A stretch of DNA of 64,000 bases, taken from positions 1 to 64,000 of the forward strand of contig JABABA010000022.1 in the NCBI GenBank assembly GCA_014238415.1, written 5' to 3'. Under the pieces are notes generated by a model. That model had not been told where the DNA came from and made no database searches. It saw only the letters and a list, made by a program, of their open reading frames with translations. Source of the stretch: Planctomycetota bacterium. GTDB taxonomy: Bacteria > Planctomycetota > UBA1135 > GCA-002686595. Position numbers and translations under genes: made by a program. Shown here piece by piece: positions 52,991-63,866 of this stretch. Within the stretch, counting starts at the first letter, position 1, and each line of letters starts with the position of its first letter.

Positions 52991-53386
52991 ATGACCAATA
53001 CCATGAGTTCCACCCAAACCAACCCCTTTCTCGTCAGGCCTCGATTGGCCACCGCCCTGGCACTTTCCGCTCTGCTCTTCCTGCCCGCATGCCTTGTTTC
53101 CGGGAACAGTGACATTTCCTACACGGGATCCCGAGTCACTGCCGAGACGTTGGCTCTTGTCGGACCTGGCGAGACCGAAGCATTTGTCTTGGAGATTCTG
53201 GGAGAGCCAACCCTACGGCTCGAGCGTGCAGACGGTTCCCTGATCTGGCGTTGGGACTACTCGATGGCCACCAAGAGCAGGGGTGGAGTCTTCTTGTTGA
53301 TCTCATCGAGCACCAAGACCACCGTTGAGCACAGAACCTATGTGACTCTGGTTGATGGAGTCGTGACGAAGGCCTGGCAGGATTGA
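52991..53386 (+). CDS. BamE/SmpA-like lipoprotein
   Basis: A 131-residue lipoprotein. The N-terminus is long and polar (about 15 residues) before a hydrophobic run that ends in a lipobox (LFLPAC, Cys34). The mature part has the SmpA/BamE-type pattern LVGPGETEAFVLEILGEPTLR followed by LIWRWDYS and a VEHRTYVTLVDGVVTK end. This fold is found in outer-membrane assembly proteins and similar small lipoproteins; the exact role here is unknown. The start at 52991 is the first ATG; Met5 is another option. It is downstream of a terminator and converges with the unknown gene at 53417. Confidence 0.75.
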   Translation: MTNTMSSTQTNPFLVRPRLATALALSALLFLPACLVSGNSDISYTGSRVTAETLALVGPGETEAFVLEILGEPTLRLERADGSLIWRWDYSMATKSRGGVFLLISSSTKTTVEHRTYVTLVDGVVTKAWQD

Positions 53387-53416
53387 GAGCGGAGGGCGAT
53401 CGCCTTTCTTGAGTCC

Positions 53417-53953
53417 CTATCCGAAGGGAGGTTGCCACCTGTTGATGCGCGTCATGTAGGCCTTGCGGTAGGGCAGGGCTGATGCGTTGTGCTGGGCGCA
53501 GAAGGCAAGCGCGGCGCGTTCGTCGAGTTTGAGATCTTGCATCACGGCCAGCACACGGGGAGTAATCAGGGGTGGCTTGCTTAGCAGCAAGGCATTCTGA
53601 TCGCGCTCACTGAGATCCTTGATGGCACAATTGATCGCACGCTTGAGAGCTTTCCTGGTACAGGCGTCAGGGTCCGGGCCAGCCTCGATAGGGGCAAAGG
53701 CCTCGCTTATATGCTGGGGCAACACGCTGACCAGGTCCGCCATCTCGTACAGCAGGTAGCGGCGTTTGAGGACGGAACGTACTAGCGGAATCAGGGCAAT
53801 CGGTACCAGATGCCCTTCGATCCAGTCCAAGCGGTCCTCACCATTGAGCAGCAGCAGGAACGAGGCGCTGCGCTGGGCATTGTGCTGCGCCAAGGCAGCC
53901 GCGGCGGTGCGCGGACTGGAGAACCTGGATCTGGTAGGGTGGACGGAGAGCAT
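53417..53953 (-). CDS. Unrecognised helical protein
   Basis: A 178-residue cytoplasmic protein without a signal peptide. It is mostly helical, with segments such as LVRSVLKRRYLLYEMADLVSVL, ACTRKALKRAINCAIKDLSERDQN and VLAVMQDLKLDERAALAFC. The SERDQNALLL stretch recalls sigma/anti-sigma-type helices, but I cannot place it. Codon use looks normal and no better frame overlaps it. It converges with the lipoprotein gene (30 bases between stops) and is divergent from the MauG-type gene across a 538-base gap. Confidence 0.55.
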   Translation of the reverse strand: MLSVHPTRSRFSSPRTAAAALAQHNAQRSASFLLLLNGEDRLDWIEGHLVPIALIPLVRSVLKRRYLLYEMADLVSVLPQHISEAFAPIEAGPDPDACTRKALKRAINCAIKDLSERDQNALLLSKPPLITPRVLAVMQDLKLDERAALAFCAQHNASALPYRKAYMTRINRWQPPFG

Positions 53954-54491
53954 GGGGTTTCCCCGCAGAGGCTATGGCCTCGTGCGTGCAATGACAAGAA
54001 CGATCAAGAGGCCACAAGGTTACAAGAAATCTCCAAATACAGGGATGTCAACTGGTTATCCACAGTGGTGCTCAGAACAGTAGTGCTCAGATCTACTTCC
54101 CGCCAGCCTGGTCATCTCCGATTAGAGGCAGATGTATTGTGGGTCCTCAGTCGGCGCACAGAGTGCTTTGATGAGCAAGGATGTCCGACACTTGTCCAGT
54201 ATGTTGGTTTTCTCTGGGCAGACCCTGTTCCCCGTTCCTTTTGGTGCGTCTTTCGGCTCTGACCAGGATGCTCTGCAATCCTTGTGGCTATTATTGGATG
54301 GCGCGAAACCACTTCGCTTGAAATGGGTTTCAGACTCTTGTGGCTGTCCCGGGCTGGGAACCCAGAGGACATCTGAACCGTCCTCATGCCCTGAGGGTGC
54401 TACCTTTGGAAGGGCGCAACATCCTCCTGCTATCCATCGACGCCCTGGGACCCTCCCAGGACTTGATCCAACTAATCTTTGTCGACCACAG
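53954..54491. other. Divergent intergenic region with one DnaA-box-like site
   Basis: 538 bases with no supported gene. The frame extending the downstream peroxidase gene upstream to 54132 is not signal-like and is taken as non-coding. A perfect TTATCCACA lies at 54056-54064 but is single, so I do not call an origin. Promoters for both flanking genes should lie here. Confidence 0.55.
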
Positions 54492-56156
54492 ATGACGAAA
54501 CTGCTGACAAATAGACCGTTCTGGGGTTCCTCGTTTCCCTCCCTTGGGTGCCTGGCAGTCTTGACTGCAAGCGTGTGGGCTCAAGGCCCACCTCCACCCC
54601 TGGGGCCGCCACCTGTGCCGCCTCAAAATCAGCTATCTCCCGCCAAGGTAATCCTGGGCAAGGCGCTGTTTTGGGATGAGCAGTTGAGCTCTGACAGCAC
54701 CGTTGCGTGCGGTACCTGTCATCAACCCGCTGCCGGTGGTGGGGACCCGCGCAATCAGGGTGATATGCGCAACCCTGGAGCTGACGGAATCCTGGGCACT
54801 CCTGATGACGTGCTTGGGTCACTAGGCGTGGCTCGCACTGATTCGAATGGCAGTTATGTTCCCGATCCTGTCTTTGGGCATGACGTGCAGGTGACTGGCC
54901 GCTCTACACCGAGCAATCTGATGGGGGCATATTTTGTCGATAACTTCTGGGATGGTCGTGCCACTTCGCAGTTTCTGGACCCTCTTACGGGCAACGTAGT
55001 GATTCCCTTTGGAGGTTCACTTGAGAGTCAGTCCCTGGGTCCGATTATGTCTAGTGCAGAGATGGCTTCTGAAGGCCGTACCTGGGGCGATGTAACCTCC
55101 AAGTTGGAGCAGGTCGAGCCACTTGCAGTCGCTTTCAACCTCCCTGGTGACCTCAATGCTGCACTGGCTGGTGGGGCAACCTATCCAGATTTGTTTCAGG
55201 CGGCATTTGGAACAGATGAGATCACACCGGTGCGAATTGGGTTTGCACTGGCCTCATACCAGCGGACGTTGGTTCCCAACCAGACTCCGTGGGATGCTTT
55301 TACCGCTGGAAATCAGGGCGCTTTGACCCAGGGGCAACAGGCGGGCTTGGGCGCTTTCACGAGCCAAGGTTCACGCTGCAACGCATGTCATGGAGGCAAC
55401 CTTTTTGCAGACAATCAGTACCACAACCTTGGGTTGCGCCCGATCGCTGAGGATTCAGGCCGACAGGCAATTACCGGGAACTTTGCAGATCGTGGGCGCT
55501 TCAAGACGCCAAGTCTGCGCAACATTGGCTTGCGGGGCGGAGCTCTCTTTCACAACGGTTCCCCAAACACAACAAACCTGAATGCCCTCTTGGCTTTGTA
55601 TGACGCGGATGGGGGGCCCTTCGGTGACAACAAGGACCCGATTCTGAACAACCTCAATGTCCCGCCGCAGGTGCGTCCTGCTCTGACGGATTTCATGGTC
55701 AATGGTCTTACCGATCCAAGGGTTGCAGCTGAATTGCCTCCCTTTGACCGGCCCAGCCTCTCCAGCGAACGCACTCCGGAGCCGATTGAGATCATCCAGC
55801 AAGGCGCGCGGGCAGGCACTGGTGGCTTTGTCCCGCAGGTTGTCGCTCTTAGTCCTCCCCATGTGGGCAACTTCGATTGGAAGCTGGGTCTCTATGATGG
55901 ACTGGGCGGAGCCAAGGCGGTGGTCACCGTATCGCACAATCCCCCCAGCGCACCAATTCCAGGTTTCAGCGTGGTTGGCTCCGCAATGACCTTGAATGGG
56001 TCGGGGCCTGGTCAGGGTTACACAACCTGGCACCGAAGCATGCCTGATGACTCGGGCCTGATTGGCTTGGAGCTTTGGTTGCAGTTTCGTGTGAGGGACA
56101 CCGGCGCCCAGAACGGCGTAGCCCGTACGCCCATTGTGCACTTGACGCTCTTCTAG
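54492..56156 (+). CDS. MauG/diheme cytochrome c peroxidase family protein
   Basis: A 554-residue exported protein: signal peptide (1 to about 30), a Pro-rich stretch, then a diheme peroxidase domain with CGTCH (73-77) and CNACH (296-300) heme motifs. Supporting motifs are ILGKALFWDEQLSSDSTVACGTCH at the entry, RSTPSNLMGAYFVDNFWDGRA and FKTPSLRNIGLRGGALFHNG. Members reduce hydrogen peroxide or make Trp-derived cofactors such as TTQ. About 110 C-terminal residues after the peroxidase domain (from about 440) form a separate beta-rich part ending RTPIVHLTLF. The start ATG at 54492 gives the signal peptide; upstream the frame is open but unlike a gene. A terminator follows at 56176. Confidence 0.88.
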   Translation: MTKLLTNRPFWGSSFPSLGCLAVLTASVWAQGPPPPLGPPPVPPQNQLSPAKVILGKALFWDEQLSSDSTVACGTCHQPAAGGGDPRNQGDMRNPGADGILGTPDDVLGSLGVARTDSNGSYVPDPVFGHDVQVTGRSTPSNLMGAYFVDNFWDGRATSQFLDPLTGNVVIPFGGSLESQSLGPIMSSAEMASEGRTWGDVTSKLEQVEPLAVAFNLPGDLNAALAGGATYPDLFQAAFGTDEITPVRIGFALASYQRTLVPNQTPWDAFTAGNQGALTQGQQAGLGAFTSQGSRCNACHGGNLFADNQYHNLGLRPIAEDSGRQAITGNFADRGRFKTPSLRNIGLRGGALFHNGSPNTTNLNALLALYDADGGPFGDNKDPILNNLNVPPQVRPALTDFMVNGLTDPRVAAELPPFDRPSLSSERTPEPIEIIQQGARAGTGGFVPQVVALSPPHVGNFDWKLGLYDGLGGAKAVVTVSHNPPSAPIPGFSVVGSAMTLNGSGPGQGYTTWHRSMPDDSGLIGLELWLQFRVRDTGAQNGVARTPIVHLTLF

Positions 56157-56175
56157 ATTACCTGTCTTTTCTTGT

Positions 56176-56219
56176 GAGCCCGCGCCCATTTATCCCATGG
56201 GGCGTGGGCTCTTTCTTTT
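56176..56219 (+). terminator. Intrinsic terminator after the diheme peroxidase gene
   Basis: GAGCCCGCGCCCA (56176-56188) pairs with TGGGGCGTGGGCTC (56198-56211), with one G-U pair and one bulge, followed by TTTCTTTT. It lies 20 bases after the stop codon. Confidence 0.75.
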
Positions 56220-56238
56220 GAAGCGGCCGCCACAGGTC

Positions 56239-58782
56239 TTAGTGTTCAAGAGCGATTTCCGCCCAACCTACATTGCCAGACTGGCCATTCCAACGGGAGA
56301 GAATCTGAACCGTGAGTGACTGGATCGGTTTCTTGACATTCAGCTCCAGGCGCGTGGGGATAATTGCGTCCGAGTGCAAGGTGGCCAGAACTTCGTAGCG
56401 GCCGTTGATTGTTACCTTGATGTCCTTGATCGGGTTCCAGTTGTTGATCTGGGAGCGTGAAGCAACTGCCTGGCTAAGAACCAGGTTTGTGCAGCGAGTT
56501 GGTTTTTGCAGATCGATACGTACCCAGGGGTGGGCGTCATTGGGGCTAGGTTTCCAATGTGTGGCGTGGATGTTGTCCAGCAGGAAGCCTATGCCGCGCC
56601 CTTGGGCTTCGCTGGATGCGTGCAGTGTGGTGGGCTGATGGCGAAGGATGTTCTTACCCAAGTAGGGCTTTGCATCCCGTAGCAGTTCCTCTTGGTTGCG
56701 CTCGATCTTGTAGCTCATTGGTTGCGAGCGCAACTTGGTCGTCTTGTTGTAGTTGTCGGGGTACTCATCAAGGGCCACAACCGTGGCCAGCACTTCGATC
56801 TGCACCGTTTGTGGATGCTTGAAGCGAATTTTGCTTGGGAAGCGTTGATGGTCCCAGGGCTTGAGGGGATCCGCATTGACTTGCGCGCGGGGCTTGCCGT
56901 TGATCAGGTACTCGACCTTCACAACGCGCAGTCCAGTCTTGGGAGCGGGTTGTGCGGCATAGCTGGCAAGCACGCCTTGATCGATTCCAGTCATGAAGAG
57001 TGTCAACTCCATGTTTCCATGCACTCTATAGTGAAGGGGTCCAGTGGTTTTTCCCGCGGTGTGTCCCAGGACCGTAGCCTTCTTGCCAGTCATGGCCGCT
57101 GTGGCTTTGACCAGGAACAGCAGCGCAAATGCCGTGTTTGACTGGCTGTGCCAGCCCCCGCTGTCAGTCTGTTTGCCTAGGAGGAATTCTGCTCCCTCAA
57201 AGTACCAGTCGGGGCGAATGGAATCCTCCATGCCAGGCAGTCCTGCCGCGCGTTCGACTCCGTAGAGGTAGTAATAGAAGTCGTGCCCGTTGGGGTCCGA
57301 GGTCATCGACCAGTTGTGGTCAAGCCAGTTGATCGCCTGGGTGAGTTGCTGTTGGGCAAACTTGCGTGTCGTCGAACCAAGGTGCTTGCCTGCGCAGATT
57401 TCCGCTACACGACAAACCGTGATGGCGGCGGTGCTCATGGAGCGTGAGTCATTGCGGTCTCCACGATAGCGGTAACCCCTTGTGAGGTGCGGCTTGAGTC
57501 TGCTTCCGGGTGCGGCGGGAAATTCGCCCTCGAGGCCTCCGTAGTGATTGTGAAGAGCATTGACCATGCGGATGTGCACATTGCGGGGTGTCTTGATCTC
57601 CAACTCATGTGCACACCAAAGAGCCAGGGCTGCGTACTGGGTGCAGGAGAGGTCATTGTTGCCCTCCGGGTAGCCCCAACCGGTGTCAGGGTCCCTCCGC
57701 TCCCACTCCAGAATCCGGTCGATGATGCGTTCCGCCCGTTCCATGTAGATGGGTTTGTTGTCTGGATCCCCATGCTCGATCAGATGGCGCAGGAGCATCA
57801 TGGCCACGCCTGCTGTATAGGTGTGATGTGGTTCTTCTCGGTAGATGAAGCGCAGGGCTGCCTGCACCGAGGGGTGGGTTACCGAGATCCCGCTCTTCAG
57901 GAGCGCATAGACCGCCAAGGTCGTCATGCCCGCGCGGTACTTTGGATGGTGCTGGCCCCAGGAACCGTCTCGGGCCTGTTCTTCCATCAGGCGCGTGACA
58001 CCTCGGTCGATGGCGGCGTTTATCCTGCTCTGGTAGTCCGTGGGCCAGCGGGAGGGGATTCCCCGCAGAGCTGGAGCTGGCAGCGCTGGCAACTCGCGGC
58101 TCTCCTTGTTGTAGCGACGCTTGATCTCCCCAGGCTTGACCTGATTGTCGTGCATCCTTGCGCGCAGCAGGGTGCCGGTCAGGGGATGGTCTTCGTTCGT
58201 ATCCTTGTAGGCGCCCACCGTCAGGATGTGATCAGGTGCGTAGATCACATCGCCGCCGGGAGCATCGCTGAAGGCCGCCTCTTCTCCGTTGACATAGAGG
58301 CGGCTTGTCTTTCCGTCATAGGTGCCTACGACGTGAGCCCACTCTCCTTTACGCAAAGGCTGGGGAGCGGTCAGGTACTCCAGTCGGCCCTGCTCTTCGG
58401 TGGCAATCGCAAAACAGAAGCGCTTGTTGTGGATTCCCAGCAACCAGCCCCGTTCGAAGTCGCCGTTGTCTTCAAATGCACCAACTATCCCACCCCATGC
58501 CTGGGGTCTGTCCACCACGACCCAGGCTTCAAGGGAGACCTTTCGCTTGGGAAAGGTGTCATTGGGTGTATTGATTAGTTGCGTGAGGGCGGGTTGCTTG
58601 CCATTTCGAAGAAGCCCCTTGCCCCCGGCCAGGAACTCCAGTGTTCCGCCGGCTTTGAGGGAGATCGCGCCTAAGCTCGGGGTAAACGTGTTCTGGTTTA
58701 GCGACTCAGCATTGAACTCCCAGGCCAGCTCGTTTCGGCCGGGCCCATGTAGCAGGAGAATGGTGAGGATTGTTACCAGCAT
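56239..58782 (-). CDS. LamG / alpha-toroid / discoidin exported protein
   Basis: An 847-residue protein with a short hydrophobic N-terminus that may be a signal or anchor. Parts in order: LamG concanavalin-like domain (about 20-230, with VSLEAWVVVDRPQAWGG, then GEWAHVVGTYDGKTSRLYVNGEEA); an alpha/alpha-toroid of the squalene-cyclase/prenyltransferase-like class (about 250-590, with QARDGSWGQHHPKYRAGMTTLAVYALL, YPEGNNDLSCTQYAALAL and DSGGWHSQSNTAFALLFL); and a discoidin-type domain near the end (HATHWKPSPNDAHPWVRIDL). The toroid is more likely carbohydrate-active or structural here than a terpene cyclase. It is the last of three genes with five-base gaps, behind DUF1501 and PSCyt1 genes, so the three should work together. 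Confidence 0.85.
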   Translation of the reverse strand: MLVTILTILLLHGPGRNELAWEFNAESLNQNTFTPSLGAISLKAGGTLEFLAGGKGLLRNGKQPALTQLINTPNDTFPKRKVSLEAWVVVDRPQAWGGIVGAFEDNGDFERGWLLGIHNKRFCFAIATEEQGRLEYLTAPQPLRKGEWAHVVGTYDGKTSRLYVNGEEAAFSDAPGGDVIYAPDHILTVGAYKDTNEDHPLTGTLLRARMHDNQVKPGEIKRRYNKESRELPALPAPALRGIPSRWPTDYQSRINAAIDRGVTRLMEEQARDGSWGQHHPKYRAGMTTLAVYALLKSGISVTHPSVQAALRFIYREEPHHTYTAGVAMMLLRHLIEHGDPDNKPIYMERAERIIDRILEWERRDPDTGWGYPEGNNDLSCTQYAALALWCAHELEIKTPRNVHIRMVNALHNHYGGLEGEFPAAPGSRLKPHLTRGYRYRGDRNDSRSMSTAAITVCRVAEICAGKHLGSTTRKFAQQQLTQAINWLDHNWSMTSDPNGHDFYYYLYGVERAAGLPGMEDSIRPDWYFEGAEFLLGKQTDSGGWHSQSNTAFALLFLVKATAAMTGKKATVLGHTAGKTTGPLHYRVHGNMELTLFMTGIDQGVLASYAAQPAPKTGLRVVKVEYLINGKPRAQVNADPLKPWDHQRFPSKIRFKHPQTVQIEVLATVVALDEYPDNYNKTTKLRSQPMSYKIERNQEELLRDAKPYLGKNILRHQPTTLHASSEAQGRGIGFLLDNIHATHWKPSPNDAHPWVRIDLQKPTRCTNLVLSQAVASRSQINNWNPIKDIKVTINGRYEVLATLHSDAIIPTRLELNVKKPIQSLTVQILSRWNGQSGNVGWAEIALEH

Positions 58783-58787
58783 TGCAT

Positions 58788-60239
58788 TCAGGCGAGGACT
58801 TGGTCGACCACTCGACCGTGTACATCTGTTAAGCGGAAATCGCGGCCCTGAAAGCTGAGAGTCAGGCGCTCATGGTCGAAGCCCAATTGGTGCAGGATGG
58901 TAGCGTTCAGATCGTGCACGCTTACTCCATCCTTGTTGATGTTGTAGGAGAAATCGTCGGTCTCCCCGTGGGTGATGCCTCCTTGTATTCCGCCGCCGGC
59001 CATCCAGATCGAGAAACAGCGTGGGTGATGGTCCCGACCATAGTTGGTCTTGCTGAGAGGGCCCTGGCAGTAGGTTGTGCGTCCAAATTCACCGCCCCAG
59101 ACTACCAGGGTCTGGTCCAGCAACCCACGCTGTTTGAGGTCCTGGATCAATCCGTGACTTGGCTGATCAATGTCCCTGCAGGCATTGGGCAGGTCACCGG
59201 TCAGATTGCCGTGCTGATCCCAGCCGCGAATGAAGATCTGTATGCAGGGTACGCCCCGCTCCACCAATCGGCGGGCCATGATGCAGGAGTGGGCGTAGGT
59301 TCCGGGGTCTTCTACATCCGGGCCGTACATGTCGAGTACCGCTCGGGATTCTTTCTTCAGGTCAACCAGATCAGGTACGGAAGTCTGCATTCGGAAGGCC
59401 ATCTCGTATTGCTCGATGCGTGAAAGGATTTCCGGATCTCCATGACGGTCGTGGGTCGCTTGATTCAGTTCCGCCAGGGAATCGAGCATAGAACGTCGCA
59501 GCTGGCCGTCGACTCCCGGTGGATTCGAGAGATAGAGCACGGGGTCTCCGGCGCTGCGCAGGGCGATGCCTGAGTGCTCCGAAGGCATAAAGCCCGAACT
59601 CCAAAGACGGTTGTAGAGGGCCTGAGCCTCAGCGCGCCCTGACCAGCGCGGAGTCATGACCACAAACCCTGGCAGGTCCCGATTCGGGGATCCAAGTCCG
59701 TAGGAGAGCCATGAACCCAGCGACGGGCGGCCAGGTTGTTCCGAGCCGGTCTGCAAGAAGGTGATGGCCGGATCATGATTGATCGCGTCCGTGTGCATGG
59801 AGCGGATTACCGCTATGTCGTCCGCCATTTTCTGGTGATAGGGCAAGAGGTTGCTGATCTCTGTGCCGTTCTCTCCGCAGCGTTTGAAGTCGTAGACCGA
59901 AGGAGCGATGGGGAAGCGCGTCTGACCTGAGGTCATGGTGGTGAAACGTTGACCTTTTATCACCGATTCGGGCAGGTCCTGGTCATACATCTCGCGCAGT
60001 TTGGGCTTCCAGTCAAATGTCTCGAACTGGCTGGGCGCACCTGACATGAACAGATAGATGATCGAGCGTGCCCGGGGAGTATGGTGGGTCGTGCGCAGTC
60101 CGTCTGCGGCCTTGGCATTGGAGCCAAGAACTGATGTCAGGGCAGCGGTTCCAAGACCGGCGCTGGTGGAGCGCAAGAACAAGCGCCGTGTCAGGTCCTG
60201 GCGCAGTTGTCGAATGGGCTTTGGATCGTGGGGCTGCAT
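58788..60239 (-). CDS. DUF1501 protein, Tat-exported
   Basis: A 483-residue alkaline-phosphatase-superfamily-like protein of the DUF1501 family, very common in planctomycetes. The N-terminus has the twin Arg of a Tat signal (R18-R19 followed by [15 protein letters not shown]), and the mature part has [64 protein letters not shown] and [12 protein letters not shown]. The family is nearly always encoded next to a DUF1549/DUF1553 protein, as it is here, with five bases between; its reaction is unproven. The start ATG at 60239 precedes the Tat motif at normal distance. Confidence 0.93.
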   Translation of the reverse strand: MQPHDPKPIRQLRQDLTRRLFLRSTSAGLGTAALTSVLGSNAKAADGLRTTHHTPRARSIIYLFMSGAPSQFETFDWKPKLREMYDQDLPESVIKGQRFTTMTSGQTRFPIAPSVYDFKRCGENGTEISNLLPYHQKMADDIAVIRSMHTDAINHDPAITFLQTGSEQPGRPSLGSWLSYGLGSPNRDLPGFVVMTPRWSGRAEAQALYNRLWSSGFMPSEHSGIALRSAGDPVLYLSNPPGVDGQLRRSMLDSLAELNQATHDRHGDPEILSRIEQYEMAFRMQTSVPDLVDLKKESRAVLDMYGPDVEDPGTYAHSCIMARRLVERGVPCIQIFIRGWDQHGNLTGDLPNACRDIDQPSHGLIQDLKQRGLLDQTLVVWGGEFGRTTYCQGPLSKTNYGRDHHPRCFSIWMAGGGIQGGITHGETDDFSYNINKDGVSVHDLNATILHQLGFDHERLTLSFQGRDFRLTDVHGRVVDQVLA

Positions 60240-60244
60240 GGGGT

Positions 60245-63200
60245 CTAGCCGCGTGTGATGACTTCGTCCAGGCTGAAGAGGGTACTGGCAAGAACCGCCC
60301 AGGCTGCGATTTCGGGGGCATGGTCTGGGTTGATCATGGGTGTCGCGCCCACAGCCAGCAGGGCGGCTGCGCCGTCGGTGTCGGCAAGGAAATGTTCCCT
60401 CGCCTCATCGAGCAACTGCAGTAGCAAGGTGCTTTCTGATTGATTGGGTAGACGGGAGGTCAGGCTCTTGAAGGCGAAGTCCAGCTTCGCCAGATCATCA
60501 TCGCCTCCCTGGGCAATGATTCGGTTGGCGAATTCTCGTGAGAACTCCACGTACTGGGGGTCGTTGAGCAGGGCTAGTGCCTGCATTGGCGTGTTGGTTC
60601 GCTCTCGTCGGACGCAGGTGGACTCGCGACTGGGCGCGTCGAAAATCGTCAAATTGGGCGGGGCCGATGTGCGCTTCCAGAAGGTGTACAGGCTGCGGCG
60701 ATAGTTGGCCTCGCCCTTGTCCTGGGTGAAGTTCACCGTATTGCTACCGCTGTAGCCGACGGCTTTCCAAAGTCCCTTCGGCTGGTAGGGTTTGACCGGT
60801 GGTCCGCCGATTTCTTCCACCAAGAGGCCGCTGACCATCAGGGCTTGATCTCGCAAAATCTCTCCGTCCAGGCGGAAGCGCGCTCCGCGGGAGATCAGCC
60901 GGTTGTTCGGGTCTTGAGCCAGTTTCTCTCGTCCGGACTTGGAGGATTGGCGGTAGGTTGCTGAGGTTACGATCAGGCGCTGCAAGTGTTGCAGGTTCCA
61001 GTCGTGCTCGCGTAATTCAACTGCTAGCCAGTCGAGCAATTCTGGGTGAACAGGCCGCTCTCCCTGGGTGCCAAAGTCCTCAGAAGTCTTGACGATGCCG
61101 ATTCCAAAGATTCTCTGCCAGTGGCGGTTGACCACGACCCGAGCAGCCAGTGGATTGTTGTCAGCTACAAGCCACTGGGCCAGACCCAGGCGGTTCTGGG
61201 GCGCGCCCGTTGGTAGTGGCGGCAAGGAGGTCGGCGTGTTCGGTTGAACAGTGTCTCCCGGCCGATCATATGCGCCGCGCATGAGGATGCGGGCCGGGCG
61301 TGCCTTGGCAAGCTCTACGCTGACCATGGAGGTGGGCAGGGTTGTACGCAGTTTCTCTCCATCGGCGCGGGCGGCGTCCCGTTTGTCCCTGAGGGCGATC
61401 CATTCGGGGGCGTGCTTACGGCGAAACAATTCGCGCAACTCGGCCTGTTCTTCAGGCCTCCGTTCCGATGCGGGGGAAGCCAGGGTCAAGGCCGTGGCAG
61501 GGGTAAGTTCTGACGGGGACTGCTCCGCCAGGCGCCAGGCGAAGCCTGATGCTCCTCCATGGTTGTTGATCTCCAGGAGCAATTGGTGTTCGCCAGCCTC
61601 GACTTCCAACTCCAAGAAGTCCTGGTCGACAGCGTGCCCGCGCATCACATGCCTGGCAAAGACTCTTGTGTTGTCCAGGAAGACTCGCACGCCGTCATCG
61701 CTACCCAAACCGAAACGCAGGCTGCGGGTACTGGGCAGAGACAGAGTGCGGGCCAGATAGAACGAGCCCAATCCCGAGGGCAGGCCGTGGGGCTTACCGT
61801 CCAGGAGTTCAGGACTCTCAGTCCAGATTGGTTTGCCTTCCTCATCGAGGGCAGCGAGATCCAATTCCTTTGAGAAGGGATGGGGTGCGTCTGGTGCTGT
61901 GATGGCGGTGGAGAGTGTCTGGCGCGAACTCACGAACCAGGGGCCGCTCATAGGGGCCAGAAGGTCGGGGTCTTCTGAAATCGCCAGACGAAAATGTCCT
62001 ATGGCATGCTGGGGAAACTGGGACTCAAAAGCCAGCCGAACTCGCAGCCGTGTCCCTCCTTCGAAGCCAAATGGTTGCTTGGCGTTGAAGCTCGCATCGC
62101 GAGGTCCTGTTCGACCCAGGCTAGCCCAGCCTGTCTTGGGGTCAGCGTCGAGGACATGCGCAATGGGGTAGTTGACCTGTGAGAATTGAGCGCTGGGGTT
62201 GGTGAGTTCCACGGCTTGCCAGTCGGGGTCATTGACGCCATATGCGGCGATCTCCAAACTCAAGTCCGTGAGGACATAGTTTCCGTTCGTCGCGCGACCG
62301 GGCAGATCACCCACTTGAGTCTCATGGGTCAGGGCTTCGAGCCGTAGTCCAGTGATCTGATCTTCTCGACAAGTGCTTTCTACAAGGTAGACATCCGTTG
62401 CGGGGTTCGGTCCGCTTGCGAGAATTGCTTGATCGTCTTCGATCTGTAGTACCGCGCCGTTCTGTGCGCTGGCGACAGTGGGGTTCAAGATCAACCAGCG
62501 ATCTGCCAGCTCATCATTCCATTCCTGTTCCCACTTGGCTTGATGGGCATCGGTCGCGGGCATGGGGGCATCGAGTTGTTCTCCTAGGATGCTTGCCAAG
62601 TCTTCGAGCCGAGCCAGCTCTTTGGTCTGTTCCTCATTTCCTACTCGAATAAACGGCGCGGGGTTGGGAATATTCTGGTCACTAGCTGTATCCGAGATGG
62701 AGTTGAAGAACCCCAGCATGGAGTAGTAGTCCTTCATCGAGAAGGGATCGTACTTGTGGTCATGGCACTGAGCGCAGCCCATGGATACCCCCAACATGAC
62801 CACCGCCGTGGTATCCGTGCGGTCCTTGGCATAGATTGAGAGGTATTCCTTGGCGATCATGCCTCCTTCGGCGCTGGTTGGGTTGCAGCGGTTGAATCCC
62901 GATGCGACCTTTTGTGCTTGGGTTGCCTCGGGTAAGAGGTCTCCTGCCAGCTGCTCGGTGGCGAACTGATCAAAGGACATGTTTTCGTTGTAGGCACCAA
63001 TTACCCAATCGCGCCAGGGCCACATACTGCGCAGATTATCCAGGTGCAGGCCGTGGGTGTCCCCATAGCGTGCGGCGTCGAGCCAGGTGCGCGCCAGGTG
63101 CTCTCCGTAACGGGACGAAGACAAGAGGCGATCGACAACCCGTTCGTAGGCTCCAGGGTCCTCGTCTACCAAGAAGTTCTGAAGTTCTTCAAGGCTGGGA

Positions 63201-63763
63201 GGCATGCCAGTCAGGTCCAAAGACAGGCGGCGCAGAAGCGCTGCGCGATCAGCTTCCTTAGCTGGGGCAAGGCCCTCTTGTTCGAGCCTGGCCAGAATGA
63301 AGTGGTCGATAGGATTGCGCGGCCAGTTTGTGTTCTGCACCTCTGGCAGGTCGGCCTTGAGCGGCGCGACCCAGGCCCAGTGATCTTGCCAATTCGCACC
63401 GTCGGTGATCCATGTGCGCAGCAGATCGATCTCTTCACTGGAGAGTTGTTGCTTGCTATCCGCCGGAGGCATGCGCACATCCGGATCACTGGAACTGATT
63501 CGCTGCCAGAGCTGACTGTCTTCGAGGTTGCCAGGGACCAGCGCGTGTCCTCCCTCCTTCAAGGCCGCCAGGGCACCCTCCTCGGTGTCCAATCGTAGAC
63601 CCGCCTTGCGTGTTGCTTGATCTGGCCCGTGGCAGGTGAAGCAGTGCTTGCTCAGAATTGGCTGAATCTGCTCGCGGAAGTCGGGGCTTTCTTGGGCTGC
63701 TGCTTGAGGGATCAGAAGCGCAAGGGCCCAGAGGGGGTTGGCCTGGGGACAGGTCATGGCCAC
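60245..63763 (-). CDS. PSCyt1-DUF1549-DUF1553 planctomycete cytochrome c protein
   Basis: A 1172-residue exported protein. After the signal peptide (1-24, LIPQAAAQ) comes the planctomycete cytochrome c domain with CFTCH (41-45) and [10 protein letters not shown], then DUF1549 (about 150-350, with [40 protein letters not shown], and a [12 protein letters not shown] block at 330-340). A middle region (about 420-760) includes discoidin-like and PA14-like beta domains ([18 protein letters not shown]). DUF1553 ends the protein (about 850-1120: [59 protein letters not shown]). It is probably a periplasmic redox protein for polysaccharide or related breakdown. It heads the three-gene operon to 56239. 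Confidence 0.92.
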   Translation of the reverse strand: MAMTCPQANPLWALALLIPQAAAQESPDFREQIQPILSKHCFTCHGPDQATRKAGLRLDTEEGALAALKEGGHALVPGNLEDSQLWQRISSSDPDVRMPPADSKQQLSSEEIDLLRTWITDGANWQDHWAWVAPLKADLPEVQNTNWPRNPIDHFILARLEQEGLAPAKEADRAALLRRLSLDLTGMPPSLEELQNFLVDEDPGAYERVVDRLLSSSRYGEHLARTWLDAARYGDTHGLHLDNLRSMWPWRDWVIGAYNENMSFDQFATEQLAGDLLPEATQAQKVASGFNRCNPTSAEGGMIAKEYLSIYAKDRTDTTAVVMLGVSMGCAQCHDHKYDPFSMKDYYSMLGFFNSISDTASDQNIPNPAPFIRVGNEEQTKELARLEDLASILGEQLDAPMPATDAHQAKWEQEWNDELADRWLILNPTVASAQNGAVLQIEDDQAILASGPNPATDVYLVESTCREDQITGLRLEALTHETQVGDLPGRATNGNYVLTDLSLEIAAYGVNDPDWQAVELTNPSAQFSQVNYPIAHVLDADPKTGWASLGRTGPRDASFNAKQPFGFEGGTRLRVRLAFESQFPQHAIGHFRLAISEDPDLLAPMSGPWFVSSRQTLSTAITAPDAPHPFSKELDLAALDEEGKPIWTESPELLDGKPHGLPSGLGSFYLARTLSLPSTRSLRFGLGSDDGVRVFLDNTRVFARHVMRGHAVDQDFLELEVEAGEHQLLLEINNHGGASGFAWRLAEQSPSELTPATALTLASPASERRPEEQAELRELFRRKHAPEWIALRDKRDAARADGEKLRTTLPTSMVSVELAKARPARILMRGAYDRPGDTVQPNTPTSLPPLPTGAPQNRLGLAQWLVADNNPLAARVVVNRHWQRIFGIGIVKTSEDFGTQGERPVHPELLDWLAVELREHDWNLQHLQRLIVTSATYRQSSKSGREKLAQDPNNRLISRGARFRLDGEILRDQALMVSGLLVEEIGGPPVKPYQPKGLWKAVGYSGSNTVNFTQDKGEANYRRSLYTFWKRTSAPPNLTIFDAPSRESTCVRRERTNTPMQALALLNDPQYVEFSREFANRIIAQGGDDDLAKLDFAFKSLTSRLPNQSESTLLLQLLDEAREHFLADTDGAAALLAVGATPMINPDHAPEIAAWAVLASTLFSLDEVITRG

Positions 63764-63866
63764 ATGCTATAGCATGGCAGTCGGATGCGGGGCCTCCAGA
63801 TGCCCCTGGGTGGCTTGCATGGTGTTCCGACCCGCGCCTAGGGTGGCCTGTCGTAGGATGCGCTCC

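Noticed and set aside
54056-54064. TTATCCACA as an origin of replication
   Set aside because: Only one box, no cluster, no AT-rich unwinding region and no dnaA or dnaN nearby.
54132-54491. An N-terminal extension of the diheme peroxidase
   Set aside because: The signal peptide begins at 54492, and the upstream part lacks any domain and would place the signal inside the protein.
57487-58578. Long plus-strand frame of 363 codons
   Set aside because: Antisense to the LamG/toroid gene, whose domains are unmistakable; no features on this strand.
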